6,233 nucleotides of DNA from an uncultured Victivallales bacterium (GCA_903834675.1 CAILKC010000767.1:1-6233); one strand, 5' to 3'. Counted from the stretch's first letter, positions 1 through 6,233 are shown. Program-made: numbers and translations. The notes: a model not told the origin generated them from the letters alone.

Positions 1-151
1 CCGCTGCTACCGGGGCTGCTACTACCGGGGCTGCTGCTACCGGGGCTGCTGCTACCGGGGCTGCTGCTACCGGGGCTGCTGCTACCGGGGCTGCTGCTAC
101 CGGGGCTGCTGCTACCGGGGCTGCTGCTACCGGGGCCGCTGCTACCGGGGC
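1..151 (-). repeat. 15-bp tandem repeat encoding (APVAA)n
   Basis: Ten in-frame copies of a 15-base unit, read on the minus strand as GCC CCG GTA GCA GCA, continue to the window edge. Against this consensus I find three substitutions in 150 bases: position 137 and position 2 (both silent, GCA to GCG) and position 21 (GCA to GTA, Ala to Val). Positions 152-187 hold a decayed version (Ala/Pro with 4-5 residue spacing and no Val). Near-identity at silent sites points to recent expansion by replication slippage. The period is a multiple of three, so copy-number change keeps the frame and would only lengthen or shorten the linker. Total copy number is unknown because the array is cut. Confidence 0.95.
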
Positions 152-913
152 TGCTGCCGCCGGGGCCGCTGCTGGGGCCGCTGCTGCTTCCGGGGCTGGG
201 GTCTCTGTCACTTTGGCGGGTTCTTCGGCGCGCTTGGCATAGCGGGCCGAGGCCAGGGCAGCGCTTGCCTCTTCGACGCGGCGGCGCGCGAAGGGACTGT
301 CCCCGGCGGTCAGCTTCGCCTTGTCGTAGTAATCCTTCGCCTGAGTGAGCTTGCCTTGGGCTTTGGCACAACGTCCAGCGCCCAGCCAGGCATCCAGCGC
401 CAGCGCGTCTGAGGTTACGGTTGCGGCCGTGGCGGCAAAGCTCTTCTCGGCGAGTTCGGGCTTGCCGGAAGCCTCCATGGCATAGGCTTCGCCGAGGGTC
501 GCCGACACTGCCACGGCGCCGCTGCCAGCGGCCTTGCGGGCGAGGGCGAACTTGGTGACGGCCTGGTCGTACTTGCCCTCGTCGTACAGACGGCGAGCAG
601 CTTCGAATTGGGCCCGGGCGGCGACGGCGGTGCCATCATGGTCGCGAGCCACGGCTAGCAGCGCGTCGGTGCTTTCGGCCTTGCTCAGGGCCGCAAAAGC
701 CGCACCGTCCCGATCGCCCTGGCGGCCAGCCAGAACCTTCACGCCGGCCACGCATGCCAAGATCCCGAGGATCAGCAGTGCCACGCGCCAGCTATAGGGC
801 AGTATCCAGCGGGCATACAAACCCACAATTGCGCCTGTCGCCGCATCGGGGGCGCGGCTGTTGGGGCTCGCCGGCCGACGGGTGGGATCCTTCTCGATCT
901 TGTTGGCTGCCAT
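1..913 (-). CDS. Membrane-anchored TPR-like protein with (APVAA)n linker, 3'-truncated
   Basis: From the ATG at 913 the minus strand stays open to the left edge: 304 codons with no stop, so the C-terminus is outside. Residues 1-42 are polar and basic (KIEKDPTRRP). Residues 44-61 (VALLILGILACVAGVKVL) form a single membrane segment with no signal-peptidase motif, giving a predicted cytoplasm-in, periplasm-out anchor. Residues 70-225 are Ala-rich helices with TPR-like periodicity: RAQFEAARRLYDEGKYDQAV (100-119) and LGAGRCAKAQGKLTQAKDYY (177-196) fit the two-helix TPR pattern, and a third pair lies at about 135-160. Residues 226-243 are charged, and from 244 an Ala/Pro tail becomes ten APVAA units (255-304). 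The layout recalls bitopic TPR proteins such as YfgM, but I cannot name a family. AGGA eight bases upstream supports the start. Codon-level coherence over 240 residues and the membrane/TPR layout argue for a real gene. It is probably the last gene here of the operon, 63 bases after the ABC ATPase; a scaffolding role is a guess. Confidence 0.85.
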   Translation of the reverse strand, partial: MAANKIEKDPTRRPASPNSRAPDAATGAIVGLYARWILPYSWRVALLILGILACVAGVKVLAGRQGDRDGAAFAALSKAESTDALLAVARDHDGTAVAARAQFEAARRLYDEGKYDQAVTKFALARKAAGSGAVAVSATLGEAYAMEASGKPELAEKSFAATAATVTSDALALDAWLGAGRCAKAQGKLTQAKDYYDKAKLTAGDSPFARRRVEEASAALASARYAKRAEEPAKVTETPAPEAAAAPAAAPAAAAPVAAAPVAAAPVAAAPVAAAPVAAAPVAAAPVAAAPVAAAPVVAAPVAA

Positions 914-921
914 GCTGCAAG

Positions 922-925
922 TCCT
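922..925 (-). promoter_or_regulatory. Ribosome binding site of the TPR-like gene
   Basis: Minus-strand AGGA lies eight bases before the ATG at 913, inside the 63-base gap after the ABC ATPase. It supports this ATG as the start over the internal Met146. No hairpin followed by a T-run is visible in the gap, so read-through from the upstream gene is likely. Confidence 0.6.
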
Positions 926-976
926 GGGTTAGGCCGGTGTGGGTCGCCTGATGATACGCGTGGGGGTTATGACCAA

Positions 977-2170
977 TCAGCGGCGGCCAGCCGGAGGCTT
1001 GCCACCGAGGATATCCTTGAGCTTGTCACTGGCCTTGCCGAGGGCTTTCGCCTGGTCTTCCTGGTCATGCCCGGAAACCGCCGCGGCGGGTGCGGCTGCG
1101 GCTTGGCCGGACGACAGGCGTTCAAGCCGGGCCTGGTCCACCGCCTGAACCGCCGGCGCCGAGGCCTGAACCGGCGCTTTTGGCGCTGACTCGGACTGCG
1201 CCAGTGCCGCCAAAACAGCCTCGCCCGTAGCCGCCGGCGCCCCGGCCCCGCGCAGGTAGGCCGCAATCTCGCCGCCGGACTGCGCCCCGGCCGTCTCCAG
1301 GCTGGCATCACGGGCCTGGCGAACCACATCGAGGAAAAAGTCCTCAAGGTTCCTGGTGGGGTGATCGACGCTGATATCGTCGCCCATGCCGTTCTGTTTC
1401 AGCCAGGCCAGCAGCCCGGCCACTTTGGGTTCGTCCAGATGGGGCATGATCACCCGGGTGCGGTCCTCGACCTTGAGGATCTCCCGCAGTGACCCCTGAG
1501 AGCGGATCTTGCCGCCGTAGAGAATGACGACCTCATCGCAGACGTCCTGGACATCGGCGAGCAGATGGCTGCACAGTATGACCGTCTTGCCGCGGCTGGC
1601 CAGCAGTCGGATGACGTCCTTCACCTCGCGGCAGCCAATCGGGTCCAGGCCGCTGGTGGGCTCATCAAGGATGACCAGGTCCGGGTCGTTGACCAAGGCC
1701 TGGGCCAGACCGATGCGCCGGGCCATACCCTTAGAAAACTCGCCGACCGGCCGGTTGTAGGAGTTGGCCAGCCCGACCATCTCCAGAAGCTGCTTGGAGC
1801 GCTGGGCGCGTTCGCTGGGCGGGATGCCGAACAGCGCCCCGAAAAAGTCGAGAGTCTCCGCCGCGGTGAGATACTTGTACAGGTAGGTCTCCTCGGGCAG
1901 GTAACCAATGCGCTGCTTGGTCGCCACGTCCTCCGGGCTCTCGCCGAAGACCTGGAGGCTGCCCCGGGTCGGATAGAGCAAGCCCAGGATCATCTTGACC
2001 GTGGTCGACTTGCCGGAGCCATTGGGGCCCAGCAAACCGAAAACCTGCCCCTGTCGGACTTTAAAGTCAATGCTATTGACGGCCCTGGCCTTCGGTCGGC
2101 CCCAAAAGTCCTTGAAGACCTTAGTCAGGCCGGCGGCCTCGACGATGATTTCTGTGCTGTTGCCTGCCAT
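977..2170 (-). CDS. ABC transporter ATP-binding protein with Ala/Pro-rich C-terminal extension
   Basis: Complete gene, 397 residues, TGA stop. It is the cytoplasmic ATPase of an ABC-2-type (CcmA/NatA-like) transporter. Residues 8-235 form the nucleotide-binding domain: Walker A GPNGSGKST (48-56), a GYLPEE element (89-94) where classical proteins have the Q-loop Gln, signature FSKGM (145-149) in place of LSGGQ, Walker B LVILDEP (165-171), D-loop SGLDP (173-177) and switch His202 in CSHLL. FSKGM-type signatures and the missing Gln are usual in this subfamily, so the protein should be active. Residues 236-285 resemble the accessory region that often follows such domains (ending RNLEDFFLDVV). Residues 286-397 are an unusual tail: Ala/Pro/Gln-rich low complexity, then a charged end with a short amphipathic KASDKLKDILGGK. 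No permease is in the window, so the substrate is unknown. The ATG at 2170 has AGGTGG twelve bases upstream, a rather long spacing. Confidence 0.93.
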   Translation of the reverse strand: MAGNSTEIIVEAAGLTKVFKDFWGRPKARAVNSIDFKVRQGQVFGLLGPNGSGKSTTVKMILGLLYPTRGSLQVFGESPEDVATKQRIGYLPEETYLYKYLTAAETLDFFGALFGIPPSERAQRSKQLLEMVGLANSYNRPVGEFSKGMARRIGLAQALVNDPDLVILDEPTSGLDPIGCREVKDVIRLLASRGKTVILCSHLLADVQDVCDEVVILYGGKIRSQGSLREILKVEDRTRVIMPHLDEPKVAGLLAWLKQNGMGDDISVDHPTRNLEDFFLDVVRQARDASLETAGAQSGGEIAAYLRGAGAPAATGEAVLAALAQSESAPKAPVQASAPAVQAVDQARLERLSSGQAAAAPAAAVSGHDQEDQAKALGKASDKLKDILGGKPPAGRR

Positions 2171-2182
2171 CGACGTGTCTTT

Positions 2183-2188
2183 CCACCT
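2183..2188 (-). promoter_or_regulatory. Probable ribosome binding site of the ABC ATPase gene
   Basis: Minus-strand AGGTGG lies twelve bases before the ATG at 2170 in the 56-base gap after the metal ATPase. The spacing is longer than ideal, but it is the only purine-rich match close to this start. Confidence 0.5.
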
Positions 2189-2226
2189 GTGTCTGACCGG
2201 CCCCGCTCGGCGCGCGGCGGTCGGCT

Positions 2227-4173
2227 CTACGCCTCACGTGACTGCAACTCTTCACCGGCCCGGACGAGACGCGCGCTGTTGAAGATGATGACCAGCGAAC
2301 TGACGCTGTGCAAGACGGCTGCCACCACCGGCGTGACGATGCCGATGGTCGAGAAATATAGCCCCAGCAGGATGAAGCCGAGACCCAGAGCCAGATTCTG
2401 ATTCATAAACAGTCTGGCCTTGCGTGCCAAAGCGATGAAGAAGGGGATCCGGCGCAGGTCATTATTCATCAACGCCACCGAGGCACTCTGGATCGCCACA
2501 TCGCTGCCGATGGCGCCCATCGCAATCCCGATGTCGCCGGCGGTCAGGGCTGGCGCGTCATTGACGCCATCGCCGACGACCGCCACCAGAATGCCCGCAT
2601 CGTGCAGTTCGCGGACATAGGCCGCCTTCTCTTCGGGCAGGCAGCCCGCCTTGATCTCGGTAATGCCGAGCTTGGCGCCGACGCTGCGCGCCACGGTCTC
2701 GTTGTCACCGGTCACCATGCAGCATTGCTTCACCCCGAGTTCGCGCAGTTGGCGGATCGCTTCGGCCGCCATGGGGCGCAGCGCATCGCGCAAGCCGATC
2801 CAGCCGAGAACCTGCTGGTCTTTGGCGACGAAAACGATGCTCATGGCGCTTGTTTCCGGGTCGGCGAGGGTAGCGGCCATACCGCTGGTGTCCAGTCCTT
2901 CCTCCCTGAGCCAGGTCTCGCGTCCGACCCGGCAGGCAGCGCCAGCGAACACCGCCTTCACGCCTCTGCCGGCGACCTCGGTGTACTGCTCCGGGTCACG
3001 CCAGGCGATGCCGGCCTCGCGCGCCAAGCGCTTCATCGCTTCGGCGGCCGGGTGATTGCTGTGGTACTCCGTGGTCGTGGCCACCAGCAGCAACTCCGCC
3101 AGGTCGACGCCGGCAGCGGGTTGCAGGCGGGCCACCTCGAGGTTCCCCTCGGTCAGCGTACCGGTCTTGTCGAAGACCACGGCTTTGACTCGCGCCGCGA
3201 TCTCGAGCAGGGAGATATCCTTGATCAGGATGCCCAGACGCGAGGCTGCCGCGATGGCGGCAATCACGGCCGACGGAGTGGCGATGACCAGGGCGCACGG
3301 GCAAGACATCACCAGCACCGCGATCACCCGGTTGATGTCGCGGGTGAAGAACCACACCAGCGCGGCGATCATCAGGATGGTGGGCGTGTAGTAGCCCACG
3401 TAGCGGTCGATCATGCGCATGATCGGCAGTTTGGAACGCTCGGCGTCGGCGATCAGGTTGCGGACCTTGCCCAGGGTGGTGTCAGTGCCGATGCGGGTGA
3501 CGCGAAAGTCCACCAGGCCGGTCAGGTTCTGCGTGCCGGCGTAGACCTCATCGCCGGCCGCCTTATCCACCGGCAGCGACTCGCCCGTGATCGAGGCCTG
3601 GTTGACCGAGCTGTTGCCGGTCACGATGACCCCGTCGGCAGGGAGATTCTCGCCCGGCCGCACCCGGCAGATGTCGCCCAGGCGCAACTCATCGAAGGCG
3701 TCCACCTGCTCTTCCCGGCCGTCCACAATCCGTCGCGCGATGCGGGGCGTCAGCCGCACCACCGCCTCAATCGCGGCCTCAGCGCCGATGGCGGTCTTGC
3801 GCTCCAGCGTGATGGTCACCAACATGAAAAAGGCGACCGCGCCGGCGGTGCGGTACTCCCCGTTGGCAAACGCGGCCAGCAGGGCCAGCGCTACCAGTTC
3901 GTTCATGTAGACCTTGCCCTGAATCAGGTCCTTGCCGGCCGACCAGAAAATGGGCAGCGACAGCAACAGCGCTCCGATCAGGCCGCTGAGCATGATGGCA
4001 AAGGGGTCGATGGCCGCGGCGAAGAAGCGGGCAGCCAGGTACGAGTTGAGCACCAGAATCCCGCCGAAGAGCGCCAGGCCGATATGGGTCGCCTCGCTAT
4101 GGGCGTGGTCGTGGCCGCCGGCTGCCTGCCGTGCCTTCTTCTCGAGCATTTCGCTTGGGCTCTCAGCCAGCAT
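2227..4173 (-). CDS. P1B-type heavy-metal translocating ATPase, atypical metal site
   Basis: Complete gene, 648 residues, TAG stop. It exports or moves a transition-metal ion across the inner membrane at the cost of ATP. Visible in order: His-rich tail (HDHAHSEATH, 21-30) with no HMA domain; hydrophobic segments near 31-48, 57-77, 90-103 and 108-124; actuator motif TGES at 196-199; transmembrane CPC at 291-293 (MSCPCALVIATPSA); phosphorylation site DKTGTLT with Asp335; HP locus SNHPAAEA at 372-379, marking the P1B family; TGD at 488-490; hinge GDGVNDAP at 534-541; and two C-terminal membrane segments (about 592-635). All catalytic residues are present. The last segment reads LHSVSSLVIIFNSARL: His622 sits where Zn/Cd pumps such as ZntA have Asp, and the preceding helix lacks the ZntA Lys. 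The Cu-type TM7/TM8 pattern is also absent, so I do not name the metal. The start at 4173 is supported by AAGGA seven bases upstream; an alternative Met9 is less likely. Confidence 0.95.
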   Translation of the reverse strand: MLAESPSEMLEKKARQAAGGHDHAHSEATHIGLALFGGILVLNSYLAARFFAAAIDPFAIMLSGLIGALLLSLPIFWSAGKDLIQGKVYMNELVALALLAAFANGEYRTAGAVAFFMLVTITLERKTAIGAEAAIEAVVRLTPRIARRIVDGREEQVDAFDELRLGDICRVRPGENLPADGVIVTGNSSVNQASITGESLPVDKAAGDEVYAGTQNLTGLVDFRVTRIGTDTTLGKVRNLIADAERSKLPIMRMIDRYVGYYTPTILMIAALVWFFTRDINRVIAVLVMSCPCALVIATPSAVIAAIAAASRLGILIKDISLLEIAARVKAVVFDKTGTLTEGNLEVARLQPAAGVDLAELLLVATTTEYHSNHPAAEAMKRLAREAGIAWRDPEQYTEVAGRGVKAVFAGAACRVGRETWLREEGLDTSGMAATLADPETSAMSIVFVAKDQQVLGWIGLRDALRPMAAEAIRQLRELGVKQCCMVTGDNETVARSVGAKLGITEIKAGCLPEEKAAYVRELHDAGILVAVVGDGVNDAPALTAGDIGIAMGAIGSDVAIQSASVALMNNDLRRIPFFIALARKARLFMNQNLALGLGFILLGLYFSTIGIVTPVVAAVLHSVSSLVIIFNSARLVRAGEELQSREA

Positions 4174-4180
4174 GGCTCAA

Positions 4181-4185
4181 TCCTT
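4181..4185 (-). promoter_or_regulatory. Ribosome binding site of the metal ATPase gene
   Basis: Minus-strand AAGGA lies seven bases before the ATG at 4173, in the 48-base gap after hflK. It is the clearest Shine-Dalgarno match in the window and decides the start in favour of Met1 over Met9. Confidence 0.75.
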
Positions 4186-4221
4186 GTGCCGCGGTACGAC
4201 CGGGGTGCGACGTGCGGTTCA

Positions 4222-5421
4222 TTACCTGGCCTCCGGCGCGCCCTCAGTGGCGGCGCGGCCCCATTTCGTGGGCTGTGGCCCGAGCTGGATGCGCAGCTCT
4301 TGTCGGCCGCCCTCCGCCGCCCGGATCACATACTTGGTTCCCACCCGCTTCAGGACGTCCCGGATAGCGTCGGAGTACAGGGCGACCAGCATCGTGTGCG
4401 GGTTTTTGCGGTATTCGCTGAGCACGGTGCGGAAGTAGGAGCTCTCGGCCTGCACCGACTCGACGTTGCGGGTGCGGTAGGCCCTGGCCTCGTCCAGGAT
4501 GCGATACGCCTCGCCCTCGGCGGCCGGAACTACCTGGGCTGCGTAAGTGCCCGCAGCCTCAACGATCTGCCGCTGTTCGGTGGCGGCATCGCCGACCTTA
4601 CGGAAAGCCGCCAAGGTGGCGGTAGGCGGCTGGATGTCGACCAGATTGACCAGCGGGGCGTCGATGCCCATATCCAGCTCGGCCAGCTTCTGCTCGATCC
4701 GTTTGCGCACATTGTCGGTCAGAAACTCCTTCACCTCAGGGTCGCTCGGACTGACCCGCGAGGAACGCTGCATGTCCTCCACGCTCCAGGTACTGATCTC
4801 CTCCAGCGCGGCATTGGCCAGGAGGTTCTGCAGAATGGCCGCATGACCCTTGAGCACCGGCGGCTTGCCGTCCGCCCTGGGCGGATCCTCGCTGTCATCA
4901 TAGAAAGCCAGATAGTAACGCTTGGCATCGCGTACTCGGTAAGTGAGACTCCAGACCGTATGCATAATGTTGGTGTCGCCGGTCAGCACGTAGCCATCCT
5001 GGCCTGGCACCAAGGGCAGGTTCTCCATGGCCGCCGGGTCGGGCGTCTGCACCTGATTGGGGTTCACCCGCGGCCAGAAGACCGTGTCGGTAGACACCGA
5101 GAGGGCCTGCTGCGCCGGGATCTTCTTGACATAGTCAACCGGGTACGGCCAGGCCCAGTACCAATGGCCACTGGTCAGTACCGCGGTCGGGCCGCGGGCG
5201 CTGTCGAGGACCATCTCCTGCAACTGACCGAAACGGAACAACAGCGCCTCCTTGCCATCCTCCACGCGGAACACGCCGCTGAATACCATCCAGACGAAAA
5301 TGACGATGATCAGCACGCGCAGGCCGAGAAAGAGGACGTGGAACATCCGCATCAGGGCTTGCAGTCCGGCCCCTGGTGCGTCGCTGTCCCGCTGCGGCTC
5401 GATGACAAGCTCAGAACTCAT
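4222..5421 (-). CDS. hflK: HflK-like SPFH/band-7 protease modulator
   Basis: Complete gene of 399 residues (E. coli HflK is about 419). It has a short N-terminal tail without the Gly-rich stretch of E. coli HflK, then one membrane segment at about residues 29-49, and an SPFH core from about 51 to 290 opening with FRVEDGKEALLFRFG. Residues 90-96 (AWPYPVD) and 250-265 (DMGIDAPLVNLVDIQP) match HflK landmarks. The segment from about 299 to 340, including EGEAYRILDEARAYR and LSEYRKNP, is diagnostic for HflK over HflC. A loop of about 30 residues (115-145), rich in Pro, Asn and Gln, precedes the GYVLTGDTNI strand. The ATG at 5421 overlaps the hflC stop (ATGA), which supports this start and suggests translational coupling; only a weak GACGGA lies upstream. 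The expected role is to assemble with HflC into an inner-membrane scaffold around FtsH. The family call is firm; partner and substrate are inferred from homology. Confidence 0.9.
   Translation of the reverse strand: MSSELVIEPQRDSDAPGAGLQALMRMFHVLFLGLRVLIIVIFVWMVFSGVFRVEDGKEALLFRFGQLQEMVLDSARGPTAVLTSGHWYWAWPYPVDYVKKIPAQQALSVSTDTVFWPRVNPNQVQTPDPAAMENLPLVPGQDGYVLTGDTNIMHTVWSLTYRVRDAKRYYLAFYDDSEDPPRADGKPPVLKGHAAILQNLLANAALEEISTWSVEDMQRSSRVSPSDPEVKEFLTDNVRKRIEQKLAELDMGIDAPLVNLVDIQPPTATLAAFRKVGDAATEQRQIVEAAGTYAAQVVPAAEGEAYRILDEARAYRTRNVESVQAESSYFRTVLSEYRKNPHTMLVALYSDAIRDVLKRVGTKYVIRAAEGGRQELRIQLGPQPTKWGRAATEGAPEAR
5418..5421 (-). other. ATGA stop/start overlap joining hflC and hflK
   Basis: On the minus strand the bases ATGA hold the start codon of the HflK-like gene (ATG, 5421-5419) and the stop of the HflC-like gene (TGA, 5420-5418). 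Such overlaps usually allow terminating ribosomes to re-initiate, which favours balanced synthesis of two partner subunits. No strong Shine-Dalgarno sequence precedes the second start, consistent with coupling. Confidence 0.9.
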
Positions 5422-6233
5422 GGCTTGGCGTCCGTCGGGTTGCTCTTCAGAGCGCCGCCGATGTCGGTGGCGCCCTTCAGGAACAGGTCGTACGGCGGGG
5501 TATTGGTGTCGACCACCAACGTCGTCTTCTCGGACAGGGTAAGACGCAGCGCGTCGAGCTTGCGCAGGAAGGCCGCCAGCTCCGGGCTCTCCTGGAAGAC
5601 GGCGTAGCTCTTAGCGGCCTGCTCGTCGCCCTCGGCCCGAATGCGCTTCGAGTCGGCCTGCGCCTTGGCCACCGTGTCGCTCGCTTCGCGGTCTGCCTCG
5701 GCACGGATCCGCTGCGCTTCACGCAGCCCGATCGAGAGATACTCCTGGGCTCGCTTCTCGCGCTCAGCCCGCATCCGGGCAAATACTTTCTGCGTGACTT
5801 GCTCGGGGAAGCCGACGTGCTTGAAACCGATATCGACAATCTCGATGCCGTACTGCTGCCGCGCCCGGGGCTGGGCCATGGCTAAAATCGCCTTCTCGAT
5901 CTCGGCCAGGCGCGCCTTGCCGCTGTCAATGTTGACAATCTCGGCTAAGGCATGCTGCGGCAAGACGTTGTTGCGCGAACTGCGCACCAAGGCATCCAGC
6001 TCGGAGGAGTAATCGGTGCCGGGCGGTGGGAAGCTCTTGAAGAATAAGGCCGGATCGGCGACGCGCCAGAGGACGTAGGTCGAGACCACGATCTGCTGGT
6101 TGTCGCTGGTGGTGATCTGCTCGGTGCGCCCTTTCTTCAACTCGTAGGTCTGTAAGCGTTTGTCCGTGCGCCAGACATCCTCGATGAACGGCGCCTTCCA
6201 GTGCAGGCCGGCGTCGTACACCCGCACGTTGCC
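5418..6233 (-). CDS. hflC: HflC-like SPFH/band-7 protease modulator, 5'-truncated
   Basis: The reading frame is open at the right window edge, so the N-terminus is missing; 271 residues and a TGA stop are present. E. coli HflC is about 334 residues, so roughly 60 are lost, including the membrane anchor. The GTG at 6227 lies inside the gene (preceded in frame by Gly-Asn) and is not a start. Numbering from the edge, residues 9-16 read GLHWKAPF, the conserved SPFH-core entry. Residues 45-60 (QQIVVSTYVLWRVADP) match the HflC strand region, 129-136 (GIEIVDIG) end the core, and 154-210 form a charged Ala/Glu/Arg coiled coil (MRAEREKRAQEY). Residues 217-253 match the conserved HflC tail (SPELAAFLRKLDALR, then TTLVVDTNTPPYDLFLKG). 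In characterised bacteria HflC pairs with HflK at the inner membrane, facing the periplasm, and modulates FtsH. The stop overlaps the next start by four bases. The family call is firm; the link to FtsH is by homology, as no ftsH is in view. Confidence 0.9.
   Translation of the reverse strand, partial: GNVRVYDAGLHWKAPFIEDVWRTDKRLQTYELKKGRTEQITTSDNQQIVVSTYVLWRVADPALFFKSFPPPGTDYSSELDALVRSSRNNVLPQHALAEIVNIDSGKARLAEIEKAILAMAQPRARQQYGIEIVDIGFKHVGFPEQVTQKVFARMRAEREKRAQEYLSIGLREAQRIRAEADREASDTVAKAQADSKRIRAEGDEQAAKSYAVFQESPELAAFLRKLDALRLTLSEKTTLVVDTNTPPYDLFLKGATDIGGALKSNPTDAKP

Noticed and set aside
1..187. Short repeats at the left edge considered as a CRISPR array or intergenic satellite
   Set aside because: There are no spacers, the 15-base period is in frame with an open coding sequence, and the units encode a regular APVAA peptide.
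534..951. Two plus-strand open frames (534-797 and 754-951) near the start of the TPR-like gene
   Set aside because: They lie antisense to the start of a minus-strand gene with a membrane helix and TPR-like helices; the products are low-complexity Ser/Ala/Arg sequence with no plausible start signals.
967..1347. 126-codon minus-strand open frame overlapping the C-terminal part of the ABC ATPase
   Set aside because: An alternative frame of the Ala/Pro-rich tail, giving an Arg/Pro-rich product without a ribosome binding site; it is a composition artefact.
2171..2226. GC-rich inverted-repeat-like bases between the metal ATPase and ABC ATPase genes, considered as a terminator
   Set aside because: Only about five continuous pairs (GACCG with CGGTC) form across the region, and no T-run follows on the minus strand, so termination is not supported.
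1565..2401. 278-codon open frame on the plus strand over the ABC ATPase gene
   Set aside because: Same in-register antisense artefact over a gene with intact Walker A, signature and Walker B motifs; no recognisable protein features of its own.
2602..5607. 1001-codon open frame on the plus strand, antisense to the metal ATPase, hflK and the end of hflC
   Set aside because: Over the metal ATPase and hflK it is in exact register with the sense codons, so a stop needs a sense TTA, CTA or TCA, all scarce in this GC-rich genome. The product is His/Arg/Gln/Gly-rich with no domain, while the sense strand encodes clear families.

Overview
The window is a compact, GC-rich stretch in which every supported gene lies on the minus strand, so transcription runs from the right edge to the left. 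The five genes, in that order, are a 5'-truncated hflC, hflK, a P1B-type heavy-metal ATPase, the ATPase subunit of an ABC transporter, and a membrane-anchored TPR-like protein. The last gene is cut by the left edge inside a tandem repeat. Gene spacing is a 4-base overlap, then gaps of 48, 56 and 63 bases. I see no internal promoter or terminator, so this reads as one operon that starts outside the window. No stretch over 300 bases lacks a gene.

The organism is a high-GC Gram-negative-type bacterium. TTA, CTA and TCA codons are scarce, which produces very long antisense open frames. From memory of the families, the ABC ATPase (GYLPEE in place of a Q-loop glutamine, FSKGM signature) and the AWPYPVD stretch of HflK resemble proteins of the Planctomycetes/Verrucomicrobia group. 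That placement is an inference and was not searched.

Right part (4222-6233): HflC and HflK are SPFH/prohibitin-family inner-membrane proteins. In E. coli they form a large complex around the FtsH protease and modulate membrane-protein degradation. Here hflC precedes hflK, the reverse of the E. coli order, and the two are joined by an ATGA stop/start overlap. Middle part (2227-4173): a complete CPC-motif metal P-type ATPase with a short His-rich N-terminus, no HMA domain, and membrane metal-site residues that match neither the copper nor the zinc subtype. Left part (1-2170): an ABC-2-type ATPase with a long Ala/Pro-rich tail and no permease in the window. It is followed by a bitopic protein with a helical TPR-like domain and an (APVAA)n linker encoded by a nearly perfect 15-bp tandem repeat.

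Taken together, this looks like a membrane-centred operon combining SPFH scaffold or protease-modulator subunits with an ATP-driven metal transporter and an ABC ATPase. Most of the individual genes belong to known families. The grouping, the atypical metal site and the repeat-bearing TPR-like protein are the parts that deserve a second look.
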